Notes: generated from the sequence alone by a model not told the origin. Counted from the first letter of the stretch, positions 1-8,140 are shown. The stretch is DNA of 36,159 bases from Brevibacillus fortis (GCF_003013395.1 NZ_PXZM01000021.1:1-36159); one strand, 5' to 3'. Program-made: numbers and translations.

Positions 1-50
1 ACTTGACAGGGGGCACTTCAGTTCGTCATGCAAAGGAGGGCTTTCACTGT

Positions 51-971
51 TTATTCTTCTTGTTCGGTTCGAATGATTTTGGTCCAGCCGTCTACTTGCT
101 CTACGCGGCGTTCCTTCATCAGTTTTCCGAGTGCCCGCTTGAAGCTGGACTTGCTCATTTGGAATTTGTCACGAACGACATCCGCCTCTGTGGAATCTGT
201 ATAAGGCATCGCCCCGTCACGGTTGATCAAATAGCGCATCAGCTTATCCGCATCTTCACCATACTGTACTTCCTTGCGCTCTTTCATGGAACCGTTCAGA
301 CGACCATCCTCACGTACAAAGCTAATACGGCAGCGCACAGTTTGTCCGAGGCGCAGACGCCCTACCATTTCATCACGATGAATGAAAAGGATATGCTCGT
401 CCTCCGTCAACAGGAATGCACCTGCTTGAATTACTTTGTAGACGGTACCTTCGACAGCCTTGTTTTTCATACTCTGATCTGCGAGTGCTGCAATCTTGAC
501 GATTTCGTTTTCCGTTACCGGCTTTGCCAAGAGTCTGCCGAGCTTGTCTTGCTTCAGCGCTACCAGCATTTGATCCTTGGGACGCGGCCATTCATCGCTA
601 TGCTTGGGCAGGTCATCAATGAACAAGAGCAAATCCTTGTTAATGCCGTTGTCCAGGAATACACCCATGCGCGGAGAAATGTCCACTACTTCCAGCCAGC
701 CGTATTCACCCATGCCGACATGAGGCATGTCCATAGTTGCAGCCAGTCGGTTCTCGTGATCATGGTACAAAAACACTTCGACCTCATCATCGATATGTAA
801 ACGCTCGTGCGCTTCATTGGCATGGAGAAACACTTCATCTTTGCCATCGCTCAAAAAATAGCCGATTTCTGTTTTTCGCGCTACCGTCATGGTAAGCGTC
901 ATCCCTGCCGCCAAATTGCCGTTCTGAATGATTTGGGGCTCACGCTTTTCACGCATTTGTCTTTTGTACAT
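51..971 (-). CDS. CvfB-like S1-domain RNA-binding protein (YitL family)
   Basis: This is a cytoplasmic protein of tandem S1-like beta barrels ending in a winged helix. The N-terminal part contains a TVARKTEIGYFLSDG stretch typical of CvfB/YitL, followed by two more S1-type segments and a C-terminal helical region (KSSFKRALGKLMKERRVE) matching the family's DNA/RNA-binding winged helix. At about 306 residues it fits the family length of about 290-300. The ATG at 971 is chosen because GAGG lies upstream; a GTG at 1007 would add 12 residues without better support. In Staphylococcus, CvfB affects virulence gene expression; its exact target here is unknown. Family call fairly sure, role uncertain. 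Confidence 0.85.
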   Translation of the reverse strand: MYKRQMREKREPQIIQNGNLAAGMTLTMTVARKTEIGYFLSDGKDEVFLHANEAHERLHIDDEVEVFLYHDHENRLAATMDMPHVGMGEYGWLEVVDISPRMGVFLDNGINKDLLLFIDDLPKHSDEWPRPKDQMLVALKQDKLGRLLAKPVTENEIVKIAALADQSMKNKAVEGTVYKVIQAGAFLLTEDEHILFIHRDEMVGRLRLGQTVRCRISFVREDGRLNGSMKERKEVQYGEDADKLMRYLINRDGAMPYTDSTEADVVRDKFQMSKSSFKRALGKLMKERRVEQVDGWTKIIRTEQEE

Positions 972-1155
972 ATGTATTTTTTCCTCGCTCTCTACCATTG
1001 TGCACACTAACTATACCCATCCTCCGCAAGAAAATACCACAACTTTTTTCTAACAAAATAACGATGCGTAACGAAATAGGCAAGTCTTCCATTCACGGAC
1101 ATACATATGACAGTAAGACTGGCTTGGCCCTACATTTTCAAGACTGGAGTGACTC

Positions 1156-1941
1156 TTGCCTATGCTGTTGCTGCTTGAACATATTTTTCTCGGCATTGTA
1201 CAAGGCTTGACTGAATTTTTACCGATATCAAGCACGGGTCATCTCGTCCTGTTCCGCAAAGTGTTTGGCATGCAGGAAGTCGGGCTTTTATTTGACACGA
1301 TGCTTCATTTCGGCACGCTGATTGCTGTCGTGATCGTCTTTTGGCCACAGGTTCGTTATATTATCATGAATCCGATGAGTAAGCTGACAAAGCTATTGGT
1401 CGTAGGTACGATCCCTACCGCAGTGATCGGGCTCGCCTTTGAAGATTATTTTGAAGAAATCTCACAGACAGGTATTACAATCGGATGGGAATTCCTTGCG
1501 ACAGGCGCGATCCTCTGGGCGGTTGAGTCCATGCGCCGCGGAAATCGGACATTCGAAGAAATCAACTACACGGACGCCCTTATCATCGGAACACTACAAG
1601 GTGCTGCGATCCTGCCTGCCATTTCCCGCTCAGGGCTGACGATTGCCGGTGCTCTTCTTCGCGGAATCGACCGTGCTGACGCTGCGCGCTTTTCGTTTTT
1701 AATCTCCTTACCCGCGATTCTGGGTGCTTGTGTCTTGCAAACAGCCAAGCTCGTAGAAACACCGCTCGAAACAGCTTTATTGATCCCGATGCTCGTGGGC
1801 ACCATGTTTGCCGGACTAGCTGGATATGTAGCCATTCGCTGGATGCTTACAATCATCAGCACAGGGTCGATGAAGGGCTTCGCTATCTACGTCTGGGTAT
1901 TGGGTGGGTTAATTTTACTCATGCAGTTCTTGGGCTGGTAA
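1156..1941 (+). CDS. uppP: Undecaprenyl-diphosphatase (UppP/BacA)
   Basis: An integral membrane phosphatase that converts undecaprenyl diphosphate to undecaprenyl phosphate, recycling the lipid carrier for peptidoglycan and wall polymers; overproduction is known to give bacitracin resistance. Both family signatures are visible: the E-rich motif in LTEFLPISSTGH near residue 18 and the PAISRSGLTIAGALLRG motif in the middle. About eight hydrophobic segments and 261 residues match the family. The start may be TTG at 1156 (six bases after GGAG at 1146-1149) or ATG at 1162, two codons later. It is monocistronic and ends in a strong hairpin terminator shared with the convergent gene. Confidence 0.95.
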   Translation: MPMLLLLEHIFLGIVQGLTEFLPISSTGHLVLFRKVFGMQEVGLLFDTMLHFGTLIAVVIVFWPQVRYIIMNPMSKLTKLLVVGTIPTAVIGLAFEDYFEEISQTGITIGWEFLATGAILWAVESMRRGNRTFEEINYTDALIIGTLQGAAILPAISRSGLTIAGALLRGIDRADAARFSFLISLPAILGACVLQTAKLVETPLETALLIPMLVGTMFAGLAGYVAIRWMLTIISTGSMKGFAIYVWVLGGLILLMQFLGW

Positions 1942-1950
1942 TGCGAAAAA

Positions 1951-1973
1951 AGCCGGCTGCTTGCTCGCCGGCT
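1951..1973. terminator. Bidirectional Rho-independent terminator
   Basis: AGCCGGC at 1951-1957 pairs with GCCGGCT at 1967-1973. An A run at 1946-1951 gives a T tract on the minus strand, and TTT follows on the plus strand. It separates uppP from the convergent small membrane gene. Confidence 0.85.
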
Positions 1974-1974
1974 T

Positions 1975-2181
1975 TCATCTACTTTCTTCCTTGTCTGGAT
2001 AACGGCTGGCAATTAATTTGCCTACCAACAAAATAATGCCGTAAAACGCTGTTGCCAAAAGCGAGGTAGCCAGCCAAGTCGCCGTCCCCAGCACAAGGTA
2101 GAGCGCGGCATGAGCAATAAAGATACCTACCAGCCACACCATAATGTTCATTCGATTAAAAAACGTCATCAAACTACGCAA
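1975..2181 (-). CDS. Small membrane protein of unknown function
   Basis: Predicted protein of about 68 residues with two hydrophobic helices (MNIMVWLVGIFIAHAALYLV and a second ending in ILLVGKLIA) and a charged tail PDKEESR. The TTG at 2181 is chosen because GGAGGTG lies about eight bases upstream; ATG at 2169 is an alternative. A longer reading from 2259 would pass through the ribosome binding site and is unlikely. It follows the Toprim gene on the same strand with a gap of about 65 bases, so they may be cotranscribed. No family recognised. Confidence 0.6.
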   Translation of the reverse strand: MRSLMTFFNRMNIMVWLVGIFIAHAALYLVLGTATWLATSLLATAFYGIILLVGKLIASRYPDKEESR

Positions 2182-2245
2182 TTGCCTCGCACCTCCACCA
2201 TTCCATTTACTACTGTTATAGCCGATGAAACGGTGTTTTATCCCC

Positions 2246-2605
2246 TTAGCGCTCTCCAAGATCAGGATGAGGCACAGTAATCACAAAGCCTGCTTGCTCC
2301 AAAATTTCTGCCAGTACCGAAAGAGGCGTGTCAGCAACCTCTCTGTACATTTTCGGCGTATGCAGGTGTATCGCATCAGGAAAGTCATCACTTAAATGCG
2401 TCCGCAACTTTTTCCCGCTATCATCTTCATCGGTAAATAGGTATACCTCATCTGCATCTGCTGCTTCTGTTTGGGCGAGCAGCTTCTCCCCTTTTTCCAA
2501 GCTGTAAGAACCATATGTACAAAGAATGGTGACAGGCTCAGCCAGCACCCGAAGCAAGCGTTCTTTGTCTGTCTTTCCCTCCACGATCATGACACACCCT
2601 GCCAT
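2246..2605 (-). CDS. Small Toprim-domain protein
   Basis: A 119-residue protein consisting almost entirely of a Toprim fold. The conserved glutamate is in VMIVEGKTDKERL near residue 9 and the D-x-D motif is in LFTDEDDSGKKL, the metal-binding acidic residues of primases, topoisomerases and RNase M5. A lysine/arginine-rich helix follows each motif. Size and layout resemble the stand-alone Toprim proteins of Bacillus (YusF type) whose substrate is unknown. ATG at 2605 is chosen because GGGAGG precedes it; earlier in-frame codons lie in the leader. Nuclease or primase-like activity is inference only. Confidence 0.75.
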   Translation of the reverse strand: MAGCVMIVEGKTDKERLLRVLAEPVTILCTYGSYSLEKGEKLLAQTEAADADEVYLFTDEDDSGKKLRTHLSDDFPDAIHLHTPKMYREVADTPLSVLAEILEQAGFVITVPHPDLGER

Positions 2606-2678
2606 CCGCTCCCATCCTCCCTGACAAACGCACGTTTTTTTATAGTATACCTCAACTCTCACCTAGGAAAATGAGGAT

Positions 2679-2740
2679 GACTACTCCCCTTCGAAACAAG
2701 GCATCTTATGTATGCATCCATTAACAAACAGGGGGTAGTC
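2679..2740 (+). promoter_or_regulatory. Complementary segment that can mask the ribosome binding site of the 52-residue gene
   Basis: GACTACTCCCC at 2679-2689 is complementary to GGGGGTAGTC at 2731-2740, which contains the Shine-Dalgarno sequence of the gene starting at 2743. If transcribed together the pairing would hide the site. Whether the transcript begins upstream of 2679 is unknown. Confidence 0.4.
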
Positions 2741-2742
2741 AC

Positions 2743-2901
2743 ATGTCCAAATTCAAAAGTGCCAAAAACCTGAATCAAAAAGGATTAGCTGTCGCAGGGC
2801 TAACCAGCAGTACGGTTGCGGATGATACGCATACCGAAGACAACCAAGGATCTTCCTATCAGCATCAGAACAACAACGAAAACATGCAGAATCAAAAATA
2901 A
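2743..2901 (+). CDS. 52-residue hydrophilic protein, unknown function
   Basis: A short reading frame starting at ATG 2743, two bases after GGGGGTAGTC, and ending TAA at 2899-2901. The product has a basic N-terminus (SKFKSAKNLNQKG), a short alanine/serine/threonine stretch and a very polar C-terminal half rich in Asn, Gln and His. There is no membrane segment or signal peptide. Composition recalls small spore-associated proteins of Bacillus, but no named Ssp family is recognised. It lies between the Toprim gene (opposite strand) and an ArsR-type regulator 49 bases downstream on the same strand. Confidence 0.55.
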   Translation: MSKFKSAKNLNQKGLAVAGLTSSTVADDTHTEDNQGSSYQHQNNNENMQNQK

Positions 2902-2950
2902 AAGGAATGAAATGGTTGCCTGGATAGAGTTTCCTTAGTAAGATAGTTTT

Positions 2951-3241
2951 ATGAATATTGAACAACTTGAACTAACCGAAAAGCGAATCAAGATTTTTAA
3001 AGCGTTGGCAGATGAGACAAGGCTAGCCATTTTAAAGGCCTTGTATCATTCCGGCAACGAGCTGAATTGTACAGAAGTAGGCTTTACCTGCGACACTTCC
3101 AAGTCCAATGCCTCCTATCATTTCAAGACACTTCGAGAGGCAGGACTGATCAAAGTCAGAAAGGATGGGCAAGCACGGTACATGAGCATATATAAAGAAA
3201 CCTTCGATCAAATATTGCCTGGCTTTTTAGATACCTTGTGA
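2951..3241 (+). CDS. ArsR-family HTH transcriptional regulator
   Basis: A 96-residue winged helix-turn-helix repressor. FKALADETRLAILKAL (residues 16-31) is the usual ArsR opening helix, SKSNASYHFKTLREAGLI (about 50-67) is the recognition helix region, and VRKDGQARYMS is the wing. Two cysteines (C40 and C47) lie in the helix pair but do not form the classical ELCVC metal site, so metal sensing is not supported. It precedes an MFS gene on the same strand, separated by a terminator overlapping the stop codon; the likely target is that transporter (inference). Confidence 0.88.
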   Translation: MNIEQLELTEKRIKIFKALADETRLAILKALYHSGNELNCTEVGFTCDTSKSNASYHFKTLREAGLIKVRKDGQARYMSIYKETFDQILPGFLDTL

Positions 3242-3257
3242 TTGGTATCCTTTTTTT
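3230..3257 (+). terminator. Rho-independent terminator overlapping the ArsR stop codon
   Basis: GATACC at 3230-3235 pairs with GGTATC at 3244-3249 and is followed by C and seven T residues (3251-3257). The stop codon lies in the loop, so the hairpin is partly coding. Confidence 0.85.
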
Positions 3258-3317
3258 GCTCGTTAGTTCAAAAGTTGTTTAACTATAGAAGTATAAAACA
3301 AAGAGGAGAGATTTTTT

Positions 3318-4505
3318 ATGGAGCGCCTATTTTTGATGATCTTTTTCTTCACCATGTTTTTGATTGGTACGAATACATTTATCATTAGCCCACTGCTGCC
3401 AACCTTGCGAGAGTTATATCACGTATCCACTAACCAGGCAGCCTGGCTGATCGGAACTTATGCTCTCGGATTTGCTTTGGCTGCTTTAGTCGCCGGTCCG
3501 CTATCTGATAATCGAAACAGGAAACATGTGATGGCAGTCGGGATGCTCGGATTTGCACTTTCCACACTTGCATGCGCCTTTGCACCTGGTTTCACCGCGA
3601 TGCTCTTCTTTCGCTTTCTTGCAGGGATCTTCTCTGCCTTTATCGGTCCTCAAGTGTGGGCTGCCATTCCTGTTTTGTTTCCCCCTGCTCGTATCGGAAA
3701 AGCGATGGGGATTGTCATGGCAGGCCTTTCGGTTTCCCAAGTGATCATCGGTGTACCTATTGGCAGTTTTCTGTCAGCTTATCATTGGTCGTTTCCTTTT
3801 TTGGCTGTAGGAATTGCTTCTCTCGGAGCTTTTGTACTCATCATCCGAAAACTTCCTGATTTATTGCCTCCTACCTCCATAGCCGGACTTGGAACAAACA
3901 ACGCCCGGGTGGCTATTTTTGCACGTTATAAGGATCTGTTGCGACTGCCTCAAGCTTCACGCAGCTTTATCGGCTATTTCGTTTTCATGACGGGTGTCTA
4001 TGCAGTCTTTTCATTCTATGGCGTATGGCTTTCCGATCACTATCAGCAATCCGTTACCGAAATTGGCTTGATCACTTTAGTTATCGGGCTTGGCAACACC
4101 GTTGGCAGCTTACTCAGCGGTTGGTTACTCGAACGTTGGAAAAGAAATACGATTTTGACCGTTGGGTTTCTGGGCAGCGCCCTGCTCTATCTTGTTTTGC
4201 CGTACATACCGGGAGTCGGCTTTTTGCAGGTCGTCCTCTTCTTCATGTACTGCTTCGGCGGTGTACTCGTGCCTGTCCTGATGGGTTACTTGCAATCATT
4301 GTCCGACACCTCGCGCGGTACCATATCAAGCTTGGCCAACGCTTGCATGTACATAGGAACTTTCATTGCCTCTTCTTTCGCAGGCAGTTTGTATTCTATT
4401 TTTGGATTCGCGGGAGTCAGCACCTTCGCCACCTGCACTTTTCTTATTGCCTATCTGCTCTTTGTTTTGAGGACAGGTAAATTAACTGTAACCTCACAAG
4501 CATGA
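3318..4505 (+). CDS. MFS drug-efflux-like transporter
   Basis: A 395-residue, twelve-helix major facilitator. The N-terminal half shows TNQAAWLIGTYALGFALAAL and the loop GPLSDNRNRKHVM between helices 2 and 3, the standard MFS signature, as in YdhP/AraJ-type and Bcr-like efflux proteins. Its substrate cannot be read from the sequence. ATG at 3318 follows AGAGGAGAG. It is preceded by the ArsR-type regulator and its stop codon overlaps a possible ATG of the next MFS frame (ATGA at 4502-4505), so the two transporters are probably cotranscribed. Confidence 0.88.
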   Translation: MERLFLMIFFFTMFLIGTNTFIISPLLPTLRELYHVSTNQAAWLIGTYALGFALAALVAGPLSDNRNRKHVMAVGMLGFALSTLACAFAPGFTAMLFFRFLAGIFSAFIGPQVWAAIPVLFPPARIGKAMGIVMAGLSVSQVIIGVPIGSFLSAYHWSFPFLAVGIASLGAFVLIIRKLPDLLPPTSIAGLGTNNARVAIFARYKDLLRLPQASRSFIGYFVFMTGVYAVFSFYGVWLSDHYQQSVTEIGLITLVIGLGNTVGSLLSGWLLERWKRNTILTVGFLGSALLYLVLPYIPGVGFLQVVLFFMYCFGGVLVPVLMGYLQSLSDTSRGTISSLANACMYIGTFIASSFAGSLYSIFGFAGVSTFATCTFLIAYLLFVLRTGKLTVTSQA

Positions 4506-4585
4506 GTCCTTTACTTTCCCTCTTCGCCTTGCTACGCTATGGTCACATTCATTTTATCGCAGTCAGCAGGACGGAGAGGGTCAAT

Positions 4586-5833
4586 GTGGATTCATCTTCA
4601 TCACTATGGAAAAACAGATCGTTTCTCAAGCTCTGGCTTGCGCAAATGACAGCAAGCATCGGTGATCATTGCTACAGCTTCGCTTTACTCTGGTATTTGC
4701 TGCAGGCAACCAAATCAGGGACGGTGCTGAGCTTGCTCGCGATCCCGGAAATGGTGGCAGGTCTCATGTTTTACCTCGTCGGCGGAGTCATGGCTGACCG
4801 GTACAATCCACGAATGCTCATGGTGGGAGCGGATATTGCGCGAATTCTTGTCGCGATCACGGTTGGCATCCTGGTATTCATGGGCATCGAGGAGTTTTCG
4901 TTTTTTCTGGCAGCGCAATTTTTGTTGGGGTTGTTCTCTAGTCTGTTTCAGCCAGCGCGAACCGTGGCACTCAAATCAGTGGTTCCCCAAGAGCAGCTAG
5001 GCCGAGCAAATGCCATCTTGGACACGACTTTTCGAACCATTCGGATTATTGCGCCAATGTCAATTGGACTTGTCGCTTCGATCCTTCCGCTCTCTACTTT
5101 GTTTTTTGTAAATGCAGGCAGCTATTTGATATCCGTCTTGTTCCTTTATGCCATTCGTATTTCCTTGACCGATCAACAAGGGGCATCTACTACGAAAATG
5201 ACACCCAGCCAGTACGTCCGTGATATCACCTCGGGTTTACAGGAGCTGAAACAGAATCGTGCTTTGTTCTTGATTCTTCTCTTTAGCAATATGGGCTTTC
5301 TCGTCTGGCAGGTCACTTACACGGTGGGCTTTCCGTTTATGGCAGAAAGTATGCAGCAAGGAAACGGCAGTACATTAGCTGTCTTATTGGGCTTTTACGG
5401 GATCGGGAATTTGCTGGGAAGCCTGTATATGGCTCGCTCGTTTTACACCCGCTATTTGTTTGTGATTTTGATCGGATGGGTGTTTCAGTCAGTCGGATTC
5501 CTGTTGCTTACGGCAGGAGGCACCGCTCACTGGATTGCCTTCCTCGGAGCAGCCGTCGCGGGGATTGGAGGTCCTCTCATTGGTATCCCGACCGTGACTG
5601 CCATTCAAATCAAAGCATCAAACAGCAGCACAGGCAAAATTTTCGCGATCAACATGCTTATGTTCACATTCTTCTGTTTGCTTTCCAGCACGCTCGGCGC
5701 CATCTGGATGGGCAAATGGCCAGTCGAGCAGCTCTTCCTTGTCAGTGGGCTATTCCTTGCTGTCATGAGCTTCGCAGGCTTTCTCGTTGAAAAACGAAAA
5801 GCAACAAAACATCACCAATCCTCTTCTGTTTGA
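4586..5833 (+). CDS. MFS transporter, second of the pair
   Basis: About 415 residues with twelve hydrophobic segments; the N-terminal region FLKLWLAQMTASIGDHCYSF and the loop MADRYNPRMLM resemble the EntS/YfiS-like macrolide or siderophore exporter group. GTG at 4586 is chosen because GGAGAGGG stands five to eight bases before it and the protein then begins shortly before the first helix, as in relatives. An ATG at 4502 overlapping the previous stop would add 28 residues with poor ribosome binding. Substrate unknown. Confidence 0.85.
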   Translation: MDSSSSLWKNRSFLKLWLAQMTASIGDHCYSFALLWYLLQATKSGTVLSLLAIPEMVAGLMFYLVGGVMADRYNPRMLMVGADIARILVAITVGILVFMGIEEFSFFLAAQFLLGLFSSLFQPARTVALKSVVPQEQLGRANAILDTTFRTIRIIAPMSIGLVASILPLSTLFFVNAGSYLISVLFLYAIRISLTDQQGASTTKMTPSQYVRDITSGLQELKQNRALFLILLFSNMGFLVWQVTYTVGFPFMAESMQQGNGSTLAVLLGFYGIGNLLGSLYMARSFYTRYLFVILIGWVFQSVGFLLLTAGGTAHWIAFLGAAVAGIGGPLIGIPTVTAIQIKASNSSTGKIFAINMLMFTFFCLLSSTLGAIWMGKWPVEQLFLVSGLFLAVMSFAGFLVEKRKATKHHQSSSV

Positions 5834-5860
5834 GTAATGCGAAGGAGCTTTTTGATACAA

Positions 5861-5902
5861 AAAAGGCCGGTTTTTCCTCCTTCAAGGAATCACCGGCTTT
5901 TT
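5861..5902. terminator. Bidirectional Rho-independent terminator
   Basis: GCCGGT at 5866-5871 pairs with ACCGGC at 5892-5897, extended inward by a TTCC/GGAA pairing. A T run follows on the plus strand and an A run precedes it, serving both the MFS gene and the convergent deiminase gene. Confidence 0.88.
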
Positions 5903-5905
5903 GTT

Positions 5906-7045
5906 TTACTGCATTTCAACAGGCTGTTGCTGTGTCACACAATGAATCATCCCACCATGTTTATATAGCTCTCTTACATCAATGCCAATCACTTCACGGT
6001 CAGGGTATAGCTTTTGGATGATCTCGTTTGCGACTTTGTCATTCGGATCATGATAATTCGGCACCAGGACAACGGTATTCCCAATATAGAAATTCACATA
6101 GGAGCCTCTGTATCCCAAGTCCTTTCCATTCTCCAAAATGACATTGTGCTTACTGATTGGTAAATTCACGTACTGATAAGTCTTGCCCAAAGTATTCTTC
6201 GCATTTAGTAATGTTTGGATATCCTTATTCGGGACACCCCATTCTTCTAAATCCGTTGCATTCATCGTAATAATCGTTGACTGATCATAAAATTTGGCAA
6301 AACCGTCAATATGAAAATCAGTAATTTCCAGGCCCGGCACACCATCTAGCCAAATAAAATTCGTCGCCCCAAGATATTCTTTCATATACTTCTCAACATC
6401 TGCTTCTGAAAATTTGGGGTTTCTATTTTTATTCGTAACAGCACTGCGTGTCGATAAAAACGTACCATTCCCATCCAGCTCAAACGCTCCACCTTCAAGT
6501 ACAAGCTCATTCAAATCAATTCGTTCCATTCCTGCTTGCTTGCTTAGCTTGCTTGATAGTAATGCATCTTTTTTATACGGCGTTTTCTTGCCCCATCCGT
6601 TAAACCCCCAGTCCATCATTTTCAGGTTCTTATCCTTGTCGTATACAAAGATCGGTGCAGTGTCTCTTGACCATACATCGTCAGTCGGAGCAATATAGAA
6701 GTCGATTTTGTCCATATTGATACCTTCATCATAGAGAAGATCATAAATATAGTTCTTCTCGTATTCGTCATAGGCAACAATATGAACATTTTCCCCTTCA
6801 CTTAAGGCAGCTGTCATCTCGATCCAAATGGATTCAATCTCTTCTTGATAACCTTTCCCATACGTAAAGTTATGCGGCCATACTAACCACGTACCTTCAT
6901 GCTTACTTTTTTCATCCGGCATTGTGTACTTGCCTACATATTGTTTTTTCATGCTTTGGCTCTCCTCTGCTTTACTTGCCGTACAACCCATTAAGATCCC
7001 AGCTATTAATACAACTCCTGAGCACAGTACCATTAACTTCTTCAT
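5906..7045 (-). CDS. Lipoprotein agmatine deiminase / peptidylarginine deiminase family enzyme
   Basis: Member of the PAD_porph/agmatine deiminase family, which hydrolyses guanidino groups, for example agmatine to N-carbamoylputrescine plus ammonia. Visible catalytic features are WSRD (residues 125-128), EGG (184-186), H245 with D247 in FHIDG, and the nucleophile C369 in IHCVTQQQP. The total of 379 residues is the usual size plus an N-terminal extension. Unusually for the family, it starts with a lipoprotein signal: basic MKK, a hydrophobic run and the lipobox LMGC with C21, so it should be anchored outside the membrane. The ATG at 7045 follows GAGGTGAT. It lies downstream of a MerR-type gene and behind a MerR-type promoter. 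Whether agmatine or another guanidine compound is the substrate is not resolved. Confidence 0.9.
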   Translation of the reverse strand: MKKLMVLCSGVVLIAGILMGCTASKAEESQSMKKQYVGKYTMPDEKSKHEGTWLVWPHNFTYGKGYQEEIESIWIEMTAALSEGENVHIVAYDEYEKNYIYDLLYDEGINMDKIDFYIAPTDDVWSRDTAPIFVYDKDKNLKMMDWGFNGWGKKTPYKKDALLSSKLSKQAGMERIDLNELVLEGGAFELDGNGTFLSTRSAVTNKNRNPKFSEADVEKYMKEYLGATNFIWLDGVPGLEITDFHIDGFAKFYDQSTIITMNATDLEEWGVPNKDIQTLLNAKNTLGKTYQYVNLPISKHNVILENGKDLGYRGSYVNFYIGNTVVLVPNYHDPNDKVANEIIQKLYPDREVIGIDVRELYKHGGMIHCVTQQQPVEMQ

Positions 7046-7084
7046 TTCATCATCACCTCATGTTGGTAGCTTTCTCGCAGAAGT

Positions 7085-7115
7085 AGAGTAAGCTTTGACA
7101 TAGTGTCAAGGTCAA
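7085..7115 (-). promoter_or_regulatory. MerR-type promoter/operator of the deiminase gene
   Basis: Reading the minus strand, a -35 TTGACC (7115-7110) and a -10 TACTCT (7090-7085) are separated by 19 bp, the stretched spacing typical of MerR-activated promoters. The spacer holds the perfect inverted repeat TTGACACTATGTCAA (7109-7095). The start codon of the deiminase is about 40 bases downstream. Confidence 0.75.
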
Positions 7116-7119
7116 GCAG

Positions 7120-7947
7120 TTATTGTCTGGCTATTTTCATGATAGGAAAACAGATCTGTGTCACATACTCACGCGCAGGGCAGTCACATTCTGGGCCTTT
7201 CAAGTAGGTTTCGTAGGACGGACCATCCAGGCAGTAGCCGTTGCTATCTGTCCACTCTTCAAGTGCCATATGTCCGTATCCGATATCGTCATAACTTCCG
7301 AAATGCAAGGTAGTAGCAACAAACTGCTCGGGAAGCTGCTTGATTTGCCATTCGCTTGATGTATCGCAGCCGTTCTCATGAATGATCGGGATCACCAACT
7401 CAATATGACTGTTGTCAGGGTTGAATTCTTCATCTAAAAACAAGACAGACGGAGCACCAAGTAACTGAATATGGTTTTCTTCCGCCTTCGCGTATATAGA
7501 ATCAATGTACTTGTCCATGTCCGCTATAGGAATCTGCAAGCTTTGACTGATGATACTTACTTCATTTCTCATTCCGAGCAATATATCGTACGATCTTCTC
7601 TTTCCTCGAATGATATCTTCTTTTTTTTCAATCATCCCCTGCATTTCTGCAATGATCTGTCTATAACGATTCATTTCATTAGATAATTCATTGATTTTCG
7701 AGTGGATGAATTCGATATAAAATTTCTTATCTGATGTCTGCAGGATCGTTTTAATCTCCGGCAGAGAAAATCTATATTCTTTCAGCTTATTGATGAGTAA
7801 TGCCGTTTCTAATTGACTCTTTTCATAGTATCTGTATCCATTTGTTTCATCGACATGTACAGGCTTCAAAAGTTCTTCCTTGTCATAGTGTCGCAACATG
7901 CGCGGACTCATTTTGCAAAGCTTGGAAAATCTGCTGATGGTATACAT
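7120..7947 (-). CDS. MerR-family regulator with GyrI-like effector domain
   Basis: A 275-residue transcription activator. Residues 1-70 form the MerR winged helix (YTISRFSKLCKMSPRMLRHY, then NGYRYYEKSQLE), residues about 80-115 a dimerising coiled coil, and residues about 150-275 a GyrI/BmrR-like ligand-binding domain ending with the typical YVTQICFPIMK strand. BmrR-type relatives sense cationic or hydrophobic compounds. ATG at 7947 follows AGGAGA. The stop codon is five bases from a 19-bp-spacer promoter that drives the next gene, so the deiminase gene is the most likely target (inference). A ligand related to the enzyme's substrate is plausible but unproven. Confidence 0.9.
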   Translation of the reverse strand: MYTISRFSKLCKMSPRMLRHYDKEELLKPVHVDETNGYRYYEKSQLETALLINKLKEYRFSLPEIKTILQTSDKKFYIEFIHSKINELSNEMNRYRQIIAEMQGMIEKKEDIIRGKRRSYDILLGMRNEVSIISQSLQIPIADMDKYIDSIYAKAEENHIQLLGAPSVLFLDEEFNPDNSHIELVIPIIHENGCDTSSEWQIKQLPEQFVATTLHFGSYDDIGYGHMALEEWTDSNGYCLDGPSYETYLKGPECDCPAREYVTQICFPIMKIARQ

Positions 7948-8092
7948 ATGTCTCCTTTACTCTGTGTAATGAAATTTTTAAGGTAAATGGCTCGATCGTA
8001 TATCCGGCTTCATCAGAAGCTATTGTATCATTCCGTATCGAAGCGCTGGTGATGCATGCAATCGATATTTTCTCATTATTTGCAAAAAACAA

Positions 8093-8121
8093 TTGCAACC
8101 GGAATTTTGATGTCATATAAT
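8093..8121 (+). promoter_or_regulatory. Probable vegetative promoter of amtB
   Basis: TTGCAA at 8093-8098, a 17-bp spacer and a perfect TATAAT at 8116-8121. The expected transcription start is near 8128-8130. The -10 element lies inside the first GlnR/TnrA box. Confidence 0.65.
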
Positions 8122-8127
8122 CTGACA
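8111..8127 (+). promoter_or_regulatory. GlnR/TnrA box 1
   Basis: TGTCATATAATCTGACA matches the GlnR/TnrA consensus TGTNA-N7-TNACA exactly. It covers the -10 element of the amtB promoter, which suggests repression by a GlnR-type protein under nitrogen excess. Confidence 0.8.
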
Positions 8128-8140
8128 TAAATAAAAGTAG

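Noticed and set aside
3..800. Long plus-strand open frame opposite the CvfB-like gene
   Set aside because: It is the antisense shadow of a clear S1-domain gene, has no ribosome binding site and an unlikely composition.
1010..1155. Partial inverted similarity (GGCAAG...CTTGCC) before uppP, considered as a leader regulator
   Set aside because: The arms have several mismatches, and no T tract or known aptamer motif accompanies them.
2951..3241. Arsenic or cadmium sensing by the ArsR-type regulator
   Set aside because: The ELCVC metal site is missing and the neighbouring genes are MFS transporters, not metal resistance genes.
4502..4585. Upstream ATG of the second MFS gene overlapping the previous stop
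   Set aside because: It lacks a ribosome binding site, while the GTG at 4586 has a good one and gives the usual N-terminus. Coupled use cannot be fully excluded.
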